Shown here: positions 1-8,594 of the stretch, piece by piece | Layout of the letters: each line of letters opens with the position of its first letter | Numbering within the stretch: position 1 is the stretch's first letter | Origin: Chloroflexota bacterium | GTDB lineage: Bacteria > Chloroflexota > Dehalococcoidia > Lucifugimonadales > JACPCK01 | Length of the DNA: 48,597 nt | Direction: 5' to 3' | NCBI GenBank assembly: GCA_016179845.1 | Contig: JACPCK010000038.1 | Span: 1 to 48,597 of the forward strand | Program-made: the position numbers and the translations under genes | Notes under the pieces: generated by a model | Databases searched by the model: none | Seen by the model: the letters and a program-made list of their open reading frames with translations, nothing else | What the model was told of the DNA's origin: nothing

Positions 1-57
1 CCGGACCCTCCAGCTCTTGGTGTGTTGGCACCGAGGGCATCTGATCTTCTCTCCCAT
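1..57 (-). CDS. Zinc-ribbon protein, N-terminal 19 codons only (cut by window edge)
   Basis: The minus strand opens an ORF with ATG at 57-55, preceded by a GGGAG Shine-Dalgarno-like stretch 9 bases upstream. The 19 visible residues include CPRC at about residues 8-11 followed by QHTKSW and basic residues. This is the look of the first knuckle of a zinc ribbon, as found at the N-terminus of many transposases and small DNA-binding proteins. The second cysteine pair would lie outside the window. It is divergent from the nuclease gene at 122. No function can be assigned; a transposase N-terminus is one possibility. Confidence 0.4.
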   Translation of the reverse strand, partial: MGEKIRCPRCQHTKSWRVR

Positions 58-121
58 GCCACCATTCTCCCACAGGTGGCTCTTTTGCGACTATACCCAA
101 AACAATTGGTAGGCACGAAAC

Positions 122-1063
122 ATGGTAATAAGATTCGACAAAGATCTAACCAGTTCTACAAAGCTTGAACCAGTGTCCCTGGAAGACCTCAAACTAAAGG
201 AGTCATGGCTTCAGGACTTAGTCGCAAAGATGGCCCGAGATATTGTGGGCGAACCTCTGCTTGTAATCATGAGGGAGTTCAAGGGTTTCGGCACTAAGGA
301 ACGACCCGACATTCTTGCCATCGATAAGCAGGGTAGTCTTGTAATCATTGAACTAAAGCGAGGCCAAGCCACTGAGGATGCTGCGATCCAGGCTGTCAAA
401 TACGCCGCTTACTGCTTCAAACTGAAATCGCCAAACATCCTAAGTATGTTCGCTCAGTATGTAAGGGAGCAAGAAATCGCTCTTGAGGCGGAAGGTCCAC
501 GGGAAGCGATGATAGATTTCCTAGAAGGTTCGGAAGAGGCCCTAGATTCCCTTAATCGGAGACAGCGAATCATTTTGATCGCCGCTGGCTTTGACGAAAG
601 GGTCTCTGCCGTAGCCAGTTGGCTGTCACTGAATCAGGTCAACATCCGTTGCATCAGTCTGAATGCGTACCGCGACCCTGCTGATCACCTTTTGTTGCAT
701 CCGGACCAATTCTTGCCCCCGCCTGAGATAACCACTTTCCTTCCCGGGCTCCCTGAGGCACCGACTACCGTCTTGGAGAAAGACGTCGAGGCAAACATTG
801 TGGACCCGTTTGTGCGTGGCCTTGTCAGCGGTCTCAAACAGAAATTGGCGTCCCACCCCTTCGATGGCAATCAGGTGCAAGTTAATCAACGTAGTTACGA
901 CTTCCGTGTCCGGATGTTCGGCAAGAATCGGGCTGGATATTACTTTGCCAAACGCTGGCTGAGATTCTACTTGTATTCGCCAACGATGAGCGAGGTCGAG
1001 GCCGTGAACGCCAAAATCTCCGACAAGGAGTCAGTCAACCAAAAGGCCTATGATATAGGGTGA
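122..1063 (+). CDS. NucS/DUF91-like PD-(D/E)XK nuclease family protein, possibly ended by an in-frame TGA
   Basis: The 313-residue product carries a PD-(D/E)XK nuclease core: D63 in RPDIL, then E77-L-K79 after the strand GSLVII, and Q90 in the following helix (AIQAVKYA). This arrangement is seen in NucS/DUF91-type and related restriction-like endonucleases acting on DNA. Known family members cleave mismatched or branched DNA; the substrate here is unknown. The C-terminal part (about 230-313) has an aromatic, basic pattern like a second small domain. ATG at 122 is the only good start and has no strong Shine-Dalgarno sequence. The stop TGA at 1061-1063 is followed in the same frame by 33 further coding-like codons up to TGA 1163-1165, so the gene may have suffered a nonsense change (see findings). 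Base composition is lower in G+C than the housekeeping neighbours, suggesting acquisition. Confidence 0.75.
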   Translation: MVIRFDKDLTSSTKLEPVSLEDLKLKESWLQDLVAKMARDIVGEPLLVIMREFKGFGTKERPDILAIDKQGSLVIIELKRGQATEDAAIQAVKYAAYCFKLKSPNILSMFAQYVREQEIALEAEGPREAMIDFLEGSEEALDSLNRRQRIILIAAGFDERVSAVASWLSLNQVNIRCISLNAYRDPADHLLLHPDQFLPPPEITTFLPGLPEAPTTVLEKDVEANIVDPFVRGLVSGLKQKLASHPFDGNQVQVNQRSYDFRVRMFGKNRAGYYFAKRWLRFYLYSPTMSEVEAVNAKISDKESVNQKAYDIG

Positions 1064-1480
1064 GATGTAAAAAACGCAGAGGATCTGAGCGTCCTGCTGA
1101 CACTATTAGAAGCACGCTTCAAAAATAGAGGAGAACCGGCAGAGTCGTTCCCATCGGTCACCTGACTTGGGATGTTTAGGCCTAAAGTACTGCAGGTATT
1201 GCCCGGCTTAACCCCCATAAGCCGTCCAATACCTGCTACCGCGCCCAAAAGTATCGCAAGTATTGTTTAGCTTGCCTTTCGACAGGCTCACCATGAGTGG
1301 GGAAAAACCGCTCGCCCTGAGCTTGTCGATGGGTGAGTTGGTGGTCCACCAAGCTCGTCATTATGGAAGGCCCCTGCCCGGGCTCTTCAGGGGCGGGCTC
1401 TCTCACGATGGCATGGCGGGTTGCGTATTCTTCACCCTGCTGAAGCCTGGCATCCCGTCGGGCTTCTGGAAGGCGTCGCC
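1064..1480. other. Intergenic stretch with in-frame continuation of the nuclease and a palindromic repeat
   Basis: The first 100 bases (1064-1165) continue the nuclease reading frame after its TGA with amphipathic, coding-like sequence. 1279-1329 holds an imperfect inverted repeat described separately. In 1330-1480 I see no convincing gene; short ORFs there lack Shine-Dalgarno sequences and family features. Confidence 0.5.
1279..1329. repeat. Imperfect palindromic dispersed repeat (CGACAGGCTCA type)
   Basis: TCGACAGGCTCA at 1279-1290 and TGAGCTTGTCGA at 1318-1329 are inverted copies matching at 11 of 12 positions. Related words occur at 8801-8824 and 24061-24080, all in intergenic DNA. This resembles the short mobile or REP-like palindromes scattered through many GC-rich bacterial genomes. 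Its function is unknown. Confidence 0.6.
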
Positions 1481-2596
1481 TTAGCTGGCGCCTCGGAAGG
1501 CGATGGGAGAGCGGCGCTTGAACCCGTACTTGTGGGGGATATCCCAGGCAGAGTCCTTGCCGATGCCCAGGATGCGGGCGGAGTTCTCCCCCAGGAACCA
1601 GTCGACCTCCTCGCTGCTGAAGGTGATGCCGTAGCGGGCTGCCCTTTCGGGTAGCTTCTTCAGCCAGTCCACAAGCTCCTTATAGGAGAAGCCGGTGGCG
1701 CTGCCGAAGAGGTTCCTGCCGTGCATGGAGGGCCCGCTGTGGCTGTCGGTGCCGAAGAGCAGCTTGTGGGCCCCCACCACGTCGCGGGCGCGGGCCAGGA
1801 GGCGGATGACGGCCTCCTCGTCCATGGTGAAGCTGGGCAGCATCTTGGAGCCGTCGAATCCCCGCAGCCAGAAGTCCAACTGGAGGTAGGCGTTGATGTT
1901 GTTGCAGGCGGACCACAGGGCGTTCTCGAAGAAGTGCCGGATCGGCGCGCCGGCGTGGAGCATGACGATAGTCAGGTCGGGGAAGTCGCCGATGGCGTCG
2001 TCGACGTGGATGGGGTCAGAGAAGCGCATGCGGTTGTAGCCGCCGCCACTGGGCTGGGTGCAGATAGCCGCGGGCACGCCAAGCTCCAGGGCCCTGTCCA
2101 GGAGCTGGTACACCTCTTCCTGCCAGGGGTAGTACCCGGTCTTGGGGATGAGCTTGAGCCCCCTGAGGCCGTGCTCTTTGATCCCCCTCGTGAAGATATC
2201 GACGGCGCCGGGGCGCCTGGGGTCCGGGCCGGCGAAGCCGAAGATGCGCCCCGGGTACTTCTTCTGAAGCTCGGAGAGGTGCTGGTGCTTCTCTTCGATC
2301 TGGATGTCAGAATGGGAGCCCCACGAGAAGTCGTAGTCGACGGGCAGGGCCACAGAGGCGTCAACGCCAGCCTCGTCCATGTCCTGAACGGTCCATTTGC
2401 CCTCAGGGTCGGCGATACGAAGGCCCTGGCGGGGGTAAAGGGTCTGAGGGTCTCTGAGGAAGGGGGGCTTCATTGTGCCCTTTCGGCCACCGTAGGCCCA
2501 CATCATGCAAACGTGCCAGGTCTGCTGCCAGGGGTAGTACTTCCTGTCTGCGGTCTCGTTGGTGATGTGCTTGTGGAAATCTATCACTCTCGCCAT
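1481..2596 (-). CDS. Amidohydrolase family 2 (TIM-barrel metal-dependent hydrolase)
   Basis: The 371-residue protein has the layout of the amidohydrolase-2 superfamily. There is an N-terminal metal-binding HxH (DFHKH, residues 6-10), a mid-chain histidine strand (IVMLHAGAPI), and a C-terminal metal-ligand strand with LLFGTDSHSGP. Family members hydrolyse or decarboxylate aromatic and cyclic substrates using one divalent metal, in the cytoplasm. The substrate cannot be told from sequence. Extra N-terminal sequence rich in W and Y (about 14-40) is unusual for the family and may shape the pocket. The gene stands alone on the minus strand, flanked by repeat DNA at its 3' end and a 246-base intergenic region at its 5' end. 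Its start ATG (2594-2596) has AGGAGG a few bases upstream. Confidence 0.8.
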   Translation of the reverse strand: MARVIDFHKHITNETADRKYYPWQQTWHVCMMWAYGGRKGTMKPPFLRDPQTLYPRQGLRIADPEGKWTVQDMDEAGVDASVALPVDYDFSWGSHSDIQIEEKHQHLSELQKKYPGRIFGFAGPDPRRPGAVDIFTRGIKEHGLRGLKLIPKTGYYPWQEEVYQLLDRALELGVPAAICTQPSGGGYNRMRFSDPIHVDDAIGDFPDLTIVMLHAGAPIRHFFENALWSACNNINAYLQLDFWLRGFDGSKMLPSFTMDEEAVIRLLARARDVVGAHKLLFGTDSHSGPSMHGRNLFGSATGFSYKELVDWLKKLPERAARYGITFSSEEVDWFLGENSARILGIGKDSAWDIPHKYGFKRRSPIAFRGAS

Positions 2597-2842
2597 CGGC
2601 TGACCTCCTGCTGGTAGTTCTAGGGGAACACGGCAAGTCTACCGATGCGCCTAGGGCAACGTCAAGGGCACCGGGGATGCGAGTCCCCATTCGCCCGAAC
2701 GAATCGCGGTCTCTTGGTCAGCGCTGTGGCACCGGCGTTTTGACACCTAGCTGATGGGATGATAACATCGGCCTAGGAGGTGGGTAGCTGTTCCGGCCCC
2801 TTGGGTGATTGCCGTTCAGCGGGGGTCGGGTGAGAGTGAGCG

Positions 2843-4141
2843 ATGCCGGAGAGCAAGGCCTTCCTCTATCTGGGTCTTCTGGCCCTGTGCCTGTTACTTT
2901 CTGCTTTCTTCTCCAGCTCGGAAGTGGCCTTCATCTCTCTTCAGAAGTTTCGGCTCCGCCACTTGGTGGAGAAGAAGGTGCCGAGGGCCTCCCGCGTCGC
3001 CCGTCTGGCCGAGCACCCAGAGCGCCTGCTGCCCATAATCCTTCTGGGCAACACCCTGGTCAACACGGCCATAGCCTCGATAGCTACCATCGTAGCTGTC
3101 TCTCTCCTGAAGTCTGAGCAGACGGCCATCATCGCCTCTACCGCTGGGGCCACGGTGCTGGTGCTGGTTCTGGGAGAGACCGTGCCGAAGATGGTAGCGG
3201 CACGGCAGCCGGAAAGGCTGGCTCTATTTTTTGTACCCGTAGTGGAGGCCTTGGAGCGCCTCTTGTGGCCCCTGGCAGTCCTCCTCCAGTGGCTGGCCGG
3301 GCGGTTGGCCCGCTCCCTAGGTGGGGGAGATACCCGTGCCGCTATAACGGAGGAGGAGATAAAGACTCTCATATTGGTGGGGAGGGAGTCGGGGGCTGTA
3401 GAGCATCATGAGGCCGTCATGATGGAGAAGGTGCTGGAGGCCACCGATAGGCCGGTGCGGGAGGTGATGGTGCCCAGGACGGAGAGCGTGTTCCTGGAGA
3501 AGGGGACGAGCCTCAAGGAGTTCTTCGACCTCTACCGTGGAAAACCCTATTCTCGCTACCCCGTCTTTGAAGGGACATTGGACAATGTTGTGGGGGTGCT
3601 CTCGGTAGGGGACATCCTCAGGGGTCTGGCGGATGGCCTGCTCCAGGGTGGCGACGACGTGACCAAGCTTGCCCAGCCGGCCCTCTTTACGCCGGAGACC
3701 AAGGCCGCGGGCGATCTGATGGTCGAGCTGAGGGAAACGCAGCACCGTATGGTGGTGGTGGTCGATGAGTTTGGAGGGGTGGCCGGGCTCGTCACCCTGA
3801 GGCAGCTAACAGAGGAGATCGTTGGGCGCATCAAGGAAGGGGCCCATGAAGTGCCTGAGGTTGTCCGGATAGCCCCGACGACCTATCAGGTGGCCGGCGG
3901 GATGTCGGTGGAAGAGGTGAACGAGCAATTGGGCCTTCGCATCCCGGAAGGGGAAGACTATGACACTCTGGCCGGGTTTATCCTTCACTCTTTGGGACGG
4001 GTGCCCACGGTGGGGCAGCAGTTGACTATGGACTCTCTACGTCTGGTAGTGTCGGCCATGCGGGGCGTGAAGATTGAGCGGGTCATGTTGATAAAGGGCC
4101 CTCACGCTCCTCCAGACCGGAAACAATGGAGCCCCGAGTAA
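2843..4141 (+). CDS. CNNM/HlyC/CorC family membrane protein with CBS pair
   Basis: The 432-residue protein shows the three-part layout of the CNNM/CorC family. An N-terminal DUF21 membrane region has hydrophobic segments at about 8-28, 60-82 and 93-117 plus a further one near 135-155. A CBS-domain pair follows (about 205-330; it contains VPRTES and VVVVDEFGGVAGLVT). The C-terminus is the CorC_HlyC domain (about 340-420, GGMSVEEVNEQLG and DYDTLAGF). Family members are Mg2+ or Co2+ exporters with nucleotide-sensing CBS domains; the old haemolysin label is misleading. The ATG at 2843 follows GGTGAG. It overlaps the next gene by 16 bases and is probably co-transcribed with the phosphatase and tilS. 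The specific ion is inferred only at family level. Confidence 0.85.
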   Translation: MPESKAFLYLGLLALCLLLSAFFSSSEVAFISLQKFRLRHLVEKKVPRASRVARLAEHPERLLPIILLGNTLVNTAIASIATIVAVSLLKSEQTAIIASTAGATVLVLVLGETVPKMVAARQPERLALFFVPVVEALERLLWPLAVLLQWLAGRLARSLGGGDTRAAITEEEIKTLILVGRESGAVEHHEAVMMEKVLEATDRPVREVMVPRTESVFLEKGTSLKEFFDLYRGKPYSRYPVFEGTLDNVVGVLSVGDILRGLADGLLQGGDDVTKLAQPALFTPETKAAGDLMVELRETQHRMVVVVDEFGGVAGLVTLRQLTEEIVGRIKEGAHEVPEVVRIAPTTYQVAGGMSVEEVNEQLGLRIPEGEDYDTLAGFILHSLGRVPTVGQQLTMDSLRLVVSAMRGVKIERVMLIKGPHAPPDRKQWSPE

Positions 4142-4776
4142 CATTGCGCCTCATTCTAGTCCGACACGGGGAGACGCGACTCAACCGGGAAGGGAGGGCC
4201 CAGGGGCGGACATCGGAAGGGCTCAATCCCACGGGACGGCGGCAAGCCCTGGACCTGGCCAGGGCCCTTCGGAAAGAGCCGGTCGATACACTGTATTCCA
4301 GCCCGCTTCCCCGTGCCCTGGAGACAGCCCGGATCATAGGCCGGGCCATTGGACTCCCAGTCCGGGCCAGCAAGAGCCTCATGGAGTTGGACATGGGGGA
4401 GCTGGACGGCTTAACTATGCAAGCCCTGCATGGGCGGTACCCTGACCTGATGGAGAGGTGGCGGCTGGACCCGGCCTCGGCCTCGATGCCAGGCGGAGAG
4501 ACCCTGGCTAATGTGCAGCGGCGGGCCTGGAGCTGGGTCTTGAGGGTCCTGAGGAAGCACCAGGGCGCGACAGCGGTCGCTGTGACCCATAACTTTGTTA
4601 TTCAGGCTCTCCTCTGTAAGGCCCTGGGGACGCCACTGAGTCAGTTCCGGCGCTTCCGTGTCGACGTGGGCAGTATGACAATCGTAAGGCTGGACAAGGA
4701 AAGCCGCGGGACGCGGGCTGTTATGCTGGGCCTCAACTCTACGCCCCCTACAGAGCCGCGAGCGGCCAGGACGTGA
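4126..4776 (+). CDS. Histidine phosphatase superfamily protein (phosphoglycerate-mutase-like)
   Basis: The 216-residue protein has the RHGET motif (residues 13-17) with the phospho-accepting histidine. It continues with TLYSSPLPRALETA, the acid residue in MELDMGELDG, and VTHNFVIQALL carrying the second catalytic histidine. That set marks a cofactor-independent-looking histidine phosphatase of the CobC/GpmB/PhoE type. The substrate may be a small phosphate ester such as alpha-ribazole phosphate or a sugar phosphate; the sequence does not decide. The start lies inside the end of the CBS-protein gene and the 3' end overlaps tilS by 4 bases (GTGA), so the three are very likely translationally coupled. 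Nearby cobalamin genes are absent, so a CobC role is not supported. Confidence 0.85.
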   Translation: MEPRVTLRLILVRHGETRLNREGRAQGRTSEGLNPTGRRQALDLARALRKEPVDTLYSSPLPRALETARIIGRAIGLPVRASKSLMELDMGELDGLTMQALHGRYPDLMERWRLDPASASMPGGETLANVQRRAWSWVLRVLRKHQGATAVAVTHNFVIQALLCKALGTPLSQFRRFRVDVGSMTIVRLDKESRGTRAVMLGLNSTPPTEPRAART

Positions 4777-6209
4777 ACAGGGCCTCGCCCGCCGCCACAC
4801 TGAGGCGTCGCCTCGCCCGAGAGGTGAGCCGGGTCCTGCAGGAGGTGGACGTGCCGGGCAGGGTCCTTCTGGTGGCTGTGTCTGGCGGGCCTGACTCCCT
4901 GTGCCTGCTGCACCTCCTTGACGGGCTCAAAGAGGCTCTAAAGATTAGCCTGGCTGTGGCCCATCTTGACCACTCCCTGCGCCCCGAATCGCCCCAGGAG
5001 GCTGCCTTTGTGCTTGATGCGGCCCGTAGACTGGGCTTGGAGGCCTTTGTAGAGAGGGCTGATGTAGCCTCCTATCGGCGTGCCAATCGTCTGTCTCTAG
5101 AAGATGCTGCCCGCCGGCTCCGCTACGATTTCCTGGCCCGGACAGCGCATAGAATAGGCGCCCATGCTGTAGCCGTGGCGCACACTGCCGATGACCAAGC
5201 CGAGACCGTGCTGATGAACATATTGCGCGGCGCAGGGCTTCGGGGCTTGAAAGGGATGAGCGCCGTTTCTCAGTACCGTACAGGGCAGGACCGTCAGGTG
5301 ACCCTGGTGAGGCCCCTCCTGGGGGTCCGCCGGTCGGACACAGAGGAGTTCTGCCGGTTGGCAGGGCTCAGCCCTGTAATAGACCCCTCCAACCTCTCGC
5401 TTGCCATTGTGCGTAACAGGATCCGTTGGCAGGTTCTGCCTGTGCTGAGGGAGCTCAACCCGAATGTAAATGAGGCCCTGCTGAGACTGGCCTCGAGCGC
5501 GGGGGACGACGCGAGCTTCATCGAAGCCGCTGTAGACCAGGAGTGGCGGCGGCTGGCCCGTCAGGATGAAGGCGCTATCACGATCGACCGGGCCGGCCTC
5601 CGTCAGATACACCGGTCTCTTCAACGCCATCTCCTTCGGCGGGCCTTTGAGGTGCTGACAGGAAGTGCAGAGGGGCTGGAGCTGAGCCATATGGAATCGA
5701 TGGCGTGTCTGGCCCGCGGAACGGAGAGATACACGCTGGACCTGCCGTGCAACTCTATCTTTGAGGCCGAGGGTCCCCACGTGGTGCTACGTCACAAAGG
5801 GCCCTTGAGAGAGCAAGCAAAGGTGTTTCGGGAGCAGCACCCTATAGCTGTGCCCGGCGAGACCGCCCTGGAGGGCTGGCGGGTGAGGTGTGACCTTGTG
5901 CCCCCTGACGCAGCGGGCCAGTCCAGCGAATACGTCTCCTACCTGGACTACGAGGCCTTGGACGGCTCCTTGGCCGTGAGAGGGCGCAGGCGTGGCGACA
6001 GGTTCCAGCCCCTGGGCATGGAGCAGACCAAGAGGCTCCAGGACTTCCTGGTGGATCAGAAGGTTCCTGCCTCAGTAAGGGACGGAGTGCCTCTGCTGGT
6101 GTCGCCGCGGGGGATCGCCTGGGTGGTGGGGTATCGCATCGCCCACTGGGCCAGGATAAGGCCAGAGACCGGGCGGGTCCTCCGGGTCCAGTTCACGCCC
6201 ACCTTGTAG
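4773..6209 (+). CDS. tilS: tRNA(Ile)-lysidine synthetase TilS
   Basis: TilS attaches lysine to C34 of the CAU anticodon of minor tRNA-Ile using ATP, changing its reading from AUG to AUA. The 478-residue protein has the PP-loop SGGPDS (residues 37-42), the conserved AHLDHSLRPES stretch, and VAHTADDQAETVLMN. It ends with a TilS C-terminal domain (about 395-475, with RRRGDRFQPLG and KVPASVRD), matching the full-length E. coli-type architecture. The GTG start at 4773 overlaps the upstream stop codon by 4 bases. A small inverted repeat covers the end of the gene (6209-6226). The enzyme is essential in most bacteria. No oddities are seen. Confidence 0.95.
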   Translation: MNRASPAATLRRRLAREVSRVLQEVDVPGRVLLVAVSGGPDSLCLLHLLDGLKEALKISLAVAHLDHSLRPESPQEAAFVLDAARRLGLEAFVERADVASYRRANRLSLEDAARRLRYDFLARTAHRIGAHAVAVAHTADDQAETVLMNILRGAGLRGLKGMSAVSQYRTGQDRQVTLVRPLLGVRRSDTEEFCRLAGLSPVIDPSNLSLAIVRNRIRWQVLPVLRELNPNVNEALLRLASSAGDDASFIEAAVDQEWRRLARQDEGAITIDRAGLRQIHRSLQRHLLRRAFEVLTGSAEGLELSHMESMACLARGTERYTLDLPCNSIFEAEGPHVVLRHKGPLREQAKVFREQHPIAVPGETALEGWRVRCDLVPPDAAGQSSEYVSYLDYEALDGSLAVRGRRRGDRFQPLGMEQTKRLQDFLVDQKVPASVRDGVPLLVSPRGIAWVVGYRIAHWARIRPETGRVLRVQFTPTL

Positions 6210-6226
6210 AAGGCCTGAATGCCTTC
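6209..6226. terminator. Short inverted repeat between convergent genes
   Basis: GAAGGC (6209-6214) and GCCTTC (6221-6226) form a 6-bp stem with a 6-base loop, exactly between the convergent tilS and nicotinamidase-like genes. No T-run follows on either strand, so it would be a weak terminator at best, though the position suits one serving both strands. Confidence 0.35.
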
Positions 6227-6773
6227 AGGGGGACCCGGCGGCTGCCTGGCCAGTTCTAGTGACCAACTGAACGCCCAGAATCTTCTCCATGTGCTTCAGG
6301 GCCCAGCGGTGGGCCTCCGGATCGAAGCTGGCCACGCAGTCGATGGGCACCTCAACGGGATACAGGCGGTTGCGGGCGTCGGCTGCCGTGTGGAGGACAC
6401 AGATGTCGGTGCAGACGCCGCAGAGGGTGAGCCTGTCGGCCCTGACGTCCTGGAGCATGCGGTCCAGCTCTGTCCCGTAGAAGGCGCTGTACCGCTGCTT
6501 GTCCAGGCGGACCCCAGGGTAGGAAGCCAGCTCGGGAACTATCTCGCTCTCGACGGTCCCACTGATGCAGTGAGGAGGGAACATCTGGAACTCAGGGTCA
6601 TCCGGCGAATGGGTGTCACAGATGAAGAAGGCCCTGGACCCCCGTGCCAGCTCCCGCTCCAGAAGGCTCTGGACGCTGGGGATCGTCTTGCGGGCCTCCT
6701 CCCCACAGAACAGAGGGTATCCCGGCTCCAGGAACCCTCTGAGCGTGTCTATCACCAGCACCGCGTTTGCCAT
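6225..6773 (-). CDS. Isochorismatase-fold hydrolase, nicotinamidase-like
   Basis: I choose the ATG at 6773-6771 because GGAGAGG stands about 8 bases before it; an upstream ATG at 6794 lacks such support. The 182-residue protein has the cysteine-hydrolase triad D9 (VLVID), K92 (LDKQRYSAF) and C125 (GVCTDIC). It also has the metal ligands D53 and H55 (CDTH) and H68 (FPPHC) typical of nicotinamidase PncA. PncA hydrolyses nicotinamide to nicotinate for NAD salvage in the cytoplasm. The metal site makes nicotinamidase the best guess among isochorismatase-like enzymes, but related amidases share the fold. The gene is alone on the minus strand, convergent with tilS. Confidence 0.8.
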   Translation of the reverse strand: MANAVLVIDTLRGFLEPGYPLFCGEEARKTIPSVQSLLERELARGSRAFFICDTHSPDDPEFQMFPPHCISGTVESEIVPELASYPGVRLDKQRYSAFYGTELDRMLQDVRADRLTLCGVCTDICVLHTAADARNRLYPVEVPIDCVASFDPEAHRWALKHMEKILGVQLVTRTGQAAAGSP

Positions 6774-6854
6774 GCCTGCCACCTCTCCCTCCACGGCAGG
6801 GGGGCCTCGGCTCTGAGATCCATCAAATCTTGGCCCTGATGCCCTCTCCTAAGA

Positions 6855-6860
6855 TATAAT
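6855..6860 (+). promoter_or_regulatory. -10 box (TATAAT) before the FmdB gene
   Basis: A perfect TATAAT lies 31 bases before the ATG at 6892, in the divergent region between two genes. The -35 is poor (TTGGCC at 6830-6835, spacing 19). The leader carries a GGGAG Shine-Dalgarno sequence at 6881-6885. Confidence 0.5.
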
Positions 6861-6891
6861 ACTTGAAAAGGGAGAACCTTGGGAGTTGAAG

Positions 6892-7146
6892 ATGCCCATA
6901 TACGAGTACCGTTGTTCGAAATGTGGTCACGCTTTTGAGCAGCGCCGCTCCTTCAAGGAGGCTGATGCTCCTGCTGCATGCCCCGAGTGCCAGGGCCAGG
7001 CCGAGAGGCTTCTGTCGGTTTTCGCCGCCAAGCAGGGAGTCTGGGTGCGCCCAACCCTGAGCTCTGCCTTCCGCAAGGGGGAGGAGAAGCCTGCCCAGGA
7101 GGGAAAGCCCTCAGGCTCCCCCTGGGTCACCAGGATCCTGGAGTAG
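6892..7146 (+). CDS. FmdB-family zinc-ribbon protein
   Basis: The start is ATG 6892, giving the standard family N-terminus MPIYEYRC; a TTG two codons earlier is in frame, but GGGAG at 6881-6885 fits the ATG. The 84-residue product has a zinc ribbon with CSKCGH near residues 8-12 and CPEC near residues 31-34, then a flexible, charged, proline-containing tail. FmdB was named as a putative regulator of formamidase genes, but most members are small zinc-ribbon proteins of unknown role, thought to bind nucleic acid. Here it is monocistronic, with its own -10 box, and convergent with the secreted-protein gene downstream. No amidase operon is next to it. Confidence 0.85.
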   Translation: MPIYEYRCSKCGHAFEQRRSFKEADAPAACPECQGQAERLLSVFAAKQGVWVRPTLSSAFRKGEEKPAQEGKPSGSPWVTRILE

Positions 7147-7178
7147 GAGCCTGCCAGGCGGCAGAGAGACGGCCCAGC

Positions 7179-8594
7179 CTAGTACTGCCATCCGGCGAAC
7201 TGGAACTCGCCCAGGTCTACTGGCGAGGTGCTGCCCTGTACGTTCTTGACAGTAAAGGCCATCTCCTTGACCCACAGGCCGTCTAGAGTTGCAGAGAGAG
7301 TGAGGGCCACGTCATCAAACCGCTCCCTCAAGGGAGAGGTCTCGCTGGCGTTGCACCGCTCGGTCGTCGAGCCGTCGGACCACAGCAGAAGCAGGCAGGG
7401 CTGCACTCCTCCTGCCGATGGGGGGATGGCCCAGGTCTGGGGCTCGATAGAGTTGAATCCCTGGGCCGGCTTGAAGGTGGACACAGTCGTCTGGCCGGCC
7501 TGATAGGGCTGCCCTCCGGGGTTGAGGGCCTTGCGGAAGAGGGTCCCGAGGGGTCTGGCCGCGGTCTCTGGCCCCACGGTGACGCCGCCGGAGACGCGCA
7601 GGCTGCCGCTGTTGCCGTCGAAGCTGGCTATCTCCGTGCCCTCATTGTTTTGGACAGACATGCTGTGGGGCACCTCGTCTCCAGGCCCGGCGCCTGTCGT
7701 CGTCTGCAGGGTCATGGCTCTAGGAGCGGAGGCCCGGCTGGCTGTATCCCACCCCATGCCTACGAGTTTAAGGGCGAGGGAGGGCCACTGGGCTTGGGCT
7801 GTGGCCTCCAGGTTTCCAGGGTAGACCTGGACGGTCCGGTTGTCGGCGTCGATGGCAAAGAGCCGAATCGATTGGGCGGGCCTTTCGACAGAAAAATAGT
7901 TGCTGCGGAACCGCCAGTCGGAGTAGCCGCCGTCGGTCGCCACGCGCAGGGACATGGGGCGGGATGCAGCGCCCAAGGGGTCAACAAAGTCCAGGTTAAA
8001 CTCCGTATAGTCGCCGCCCGTCGGCTCGCGATAGCGGGCTTCGAAGGCCAGGTATAGGGAGTGGTAGGTGTCGTCTTCTCGGTCCCCTGCGCCGGTGACG
8101 TTGTAGCCGATGTAGAGGATGTCGTTCAAAATGCCGCTGAACTCGGCGCTGTCCGCGTGTACGCTGAACCGCCTGCCCTGGGCCGAAAGCGGGCTCAGGG
8201 TCTCCAGCTTGATGGCTCCCTCAACACGGCCCGGCACGCCCACGGTCAGCCCTGTAGCCGAGAGGGCCTGGGCCACTCTGGTATCGATGGGAGTTGGCGT
8301 CCCACCGGGGAGGGAGGCTGGTGTCGGCGCAGGAGGACGGGCGGTAGTGGGGGAGGGCGTAGGGATAACCGCCAGGGGAGCCGAAGTGGGAGTTCGCCGC
8401 GGTGTAGCAGCGGGGCTGGGCGTCGGGGTCCGGTACTGGATCTGGAGCGCCTCAGGCGTGCACAATCGTCCTGAAAAGTAGGCAACTGCTATGAATAGGC
8501 CGAGGGCAGCTACAAGAGCCACCCGGGGCCTCGTGAAAAACCTGCGCGCTATTTCGAGAGCCGCCCGGACCCACGTGAGCAATCTGAGCACCAT
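7179..8594 (-). CDS. Secreted or membrane-anchored protein with Pro/Thr-rich linker, unknown function
   Basis: I do not recognise the family. The 471-residue protein starts with a basic amphipathic stretch, then one hydrophobic segment (about 25-41) without a lipobox or clear signal-peptidase site, so it is probably an N-terminal anchor. Residues about 54-105 are a Pro/Thr/Ser/Ala-rich linker typical of extracytoplasmic spacers. The remainder (about 110-471) is rich in beta-type strands with many D, G and T residues and looks like one or two secreted beta-domains. The ATG is preceded by AAGGAGG with good spacing. It sits alone between fmdB and a repeat-bearing gap. A surface or envelope protein is the most that can be inferred. 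Confidence 0.65.
   Translation of the reverse strand: MVLRLLTWVRAALEIARRFFTRPRVALVAALGLFIAVAYFSGRLCTPEALQIQYRTPTPSPAATPRRTPTSAPLAVIPTPSPTTARPPAPTPASLPGGTPTPIDTRVAQALSATGLTVGVPGRVEGAIKLETLSPLSAQGRRFSVHADSAEFSGILNDILYIGYNVTGAGDREDDTYHSLYLAFEARYREPTGGDYTEFNLDFVDPLGAASRPMSLRVATDGGYSDWRFRSNYFSVERPAQSIRLFAIDADNRTVQVYPGNLEATAQAQWPSLALKLVGMGWDTASRASAPRAMTLQTTTGAGPGDEVPHSMSVQNNEGTEIASFDGNSGSLRVSGGVTVGPETAARPLGTLFRKALNPGGQPYQAGQTTVSTFKPAQGFNSIEPQTWAIPPSAGGVQPCLLLLWSDGSTTERCNASETSPLRERFDDVALTLSATLDGLWVKEMAFTVKNVQGSTSPVDLGEFQFAGWQY

Noticed and set aside
1721-2617. 298-codon plus-strand ORF opposite the amidohydrolase
   Set aside because: Antisense of a gene with clear amidohydrolase motifs; composition is low-complexity (V, G, E, D-rich), with no family features.
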